Shown: in pieces, positions 27,455-27,699 of the stretch
Numbering within the stretch: the first letter of the stretch is position 1
Layout: each line of letters opens with the position of its first letter
NCBI GenBank assembly: GCA_003427395.1
Contig: BFEA01000553.1
Span: 285,233 to 312,931 of the forward strand
From: Chara braunii
Taxonomy: Eukaryota; Streptophyta; Charophyceae; Charales; Characeae
Direction of reading: 5' to 3'
DNA length: 27,699 bases
The notes under the pieces: model-generated
Databases searched by the model: none
The model's input: only the letters and a program-made list of their open reading frames with translations
Told to the model about the DNA's origin: nothing
Program-made: the position numbers and the translations under genes

Positions 27455-27699
27455 TATCAGTCAGTCAATCAATCAATCAATCAATCAGCTTTTGATCAAT
27501 CAATCAATCAATCAAACAATCAATCAATGGAGCGAGAAATTAATCAATCGAGCGAGCAATCAATCAATCGAGCGATCGATCTGTCAATCGAGCGAGCAAT
27601 CAATCAATCGAGCAATCGAGCAGTGAATCGACGAAGTCGAAGCGGCCGTCGATCCCCGGACTCGACTAATCAATCAATCAAGCGAGCAATCAATCAATC
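27455..27699 (+). repeat. AATC / CAATCGAGCGAG satellite
   Basis: Arrays of (AATC)n alternate with CAATCGAGCGAG-type units to the end of the window. There is no coding content. It continues beyond the edge. Confidence 0.85.

Larger units (their letters stand above)
25716..27699 (+). other. Putative first intron of the LAS1-like gene, repeat-filled
   Basis: After the donor the DNA is rich in simple repeats, a SINE, palindromes and satellite. No acceptor followed by a W-x-x-R-G-like exon was found, so the intron probably runs past the window. If the exon call is wrong this is intergenic DNA. Confidence 0.35.

Overview
Eukaryotic nuclear DNA, most likely from a streptophyte (green alga or land plant). 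The evidence is plant-type U6 and U2 snRNA sequence, a plant-style LINE with a DUF4283-like ORF1 and a zf-RVT ORF2 tail, a plant-like first exon with a GTAAGT donor, and abundant poly(A), poly(G), (GA)n and (CA)n tracts. The LINE proteins look like those I associate with the charophyte Chara braunii; that is an impression, not a database result. There is one assembly gap (14097-14278). I see no bacterial genes, rRNA genes, CRISPR arrays or operons.

Layout. 1-6080 is gene-poor DNA with microsatellites and small retroposons: a poly(A)-tailed insertion with 12-bp target-site duplications (TSDs) at 1844-1969, a fold-back element at 2988-3111, and a U6 snRNA retrocopy with poly(A) and 12-bp TSDs at 3201-3337. 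5797-6060 is a minisatellite-like repeat, part of which recurs inverted at 14648-14730. 6856-7530 holds several GC-rich, degenerate U6-like units. 8200-13800 has no convincing protein gene but is full of inverted repeats. Within it, 10051-10960 carries eleven units with a conserved ~20-nt loop, at least seven of them enclosed by stems whose sequences differ while still pairing, and 12600-13250 is a near-continuous run of perfect or near-perfect stem-loops. 14776-14879 is a chimeric poly(A)-tailed U2 snRNA retrocopy on the minus strand, followed by a tRNA-headed SINE from about 14894.

15447-24300 is an essentially full-length LINE of about 8.85 kb, bounded by 10-12 bp TSDs and ending in an A-rich tail. 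It has a ~1.5 kb 5' leader, ORF1 (DUF4283-like region, CCHC knuckle, long linker, unfamiliar C-terminal domain) and ORF2 (AP-endonuclease, reverse transcriptase, zf-RVT). ORF1 and ORF2 overlap as TAATG, the stop-restart arrangement known to couple translation in the SART1 retrotransposon. The copy is dead: two stops in ORF1, three stops and one frameshift in ORF2, and a changed residue in RT motif A.

After the LINE, 24311-27699 returns to host DNA: a 113-bp fold-back, a second, inverted copy of the 2988 fold-back element, a 25-bp tandem duplication, a long (GA)n tract, and a probable first coding exon (25593-25715) resembling the N-terminus of the ribosome-biogenesis protein LAS1. Its putative first intron holds a tRNA-related SINE, an AT-rich palindrome, G-rich tracts and an AATC-type satellite; no second exon was found before the window ends. 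The recurring theme is retroposition: several unrelated small RNAs (U6, U2, tRNA) appear as poly(A)-tailed insertions, consistent with LINE machinery of the kind encoded here.
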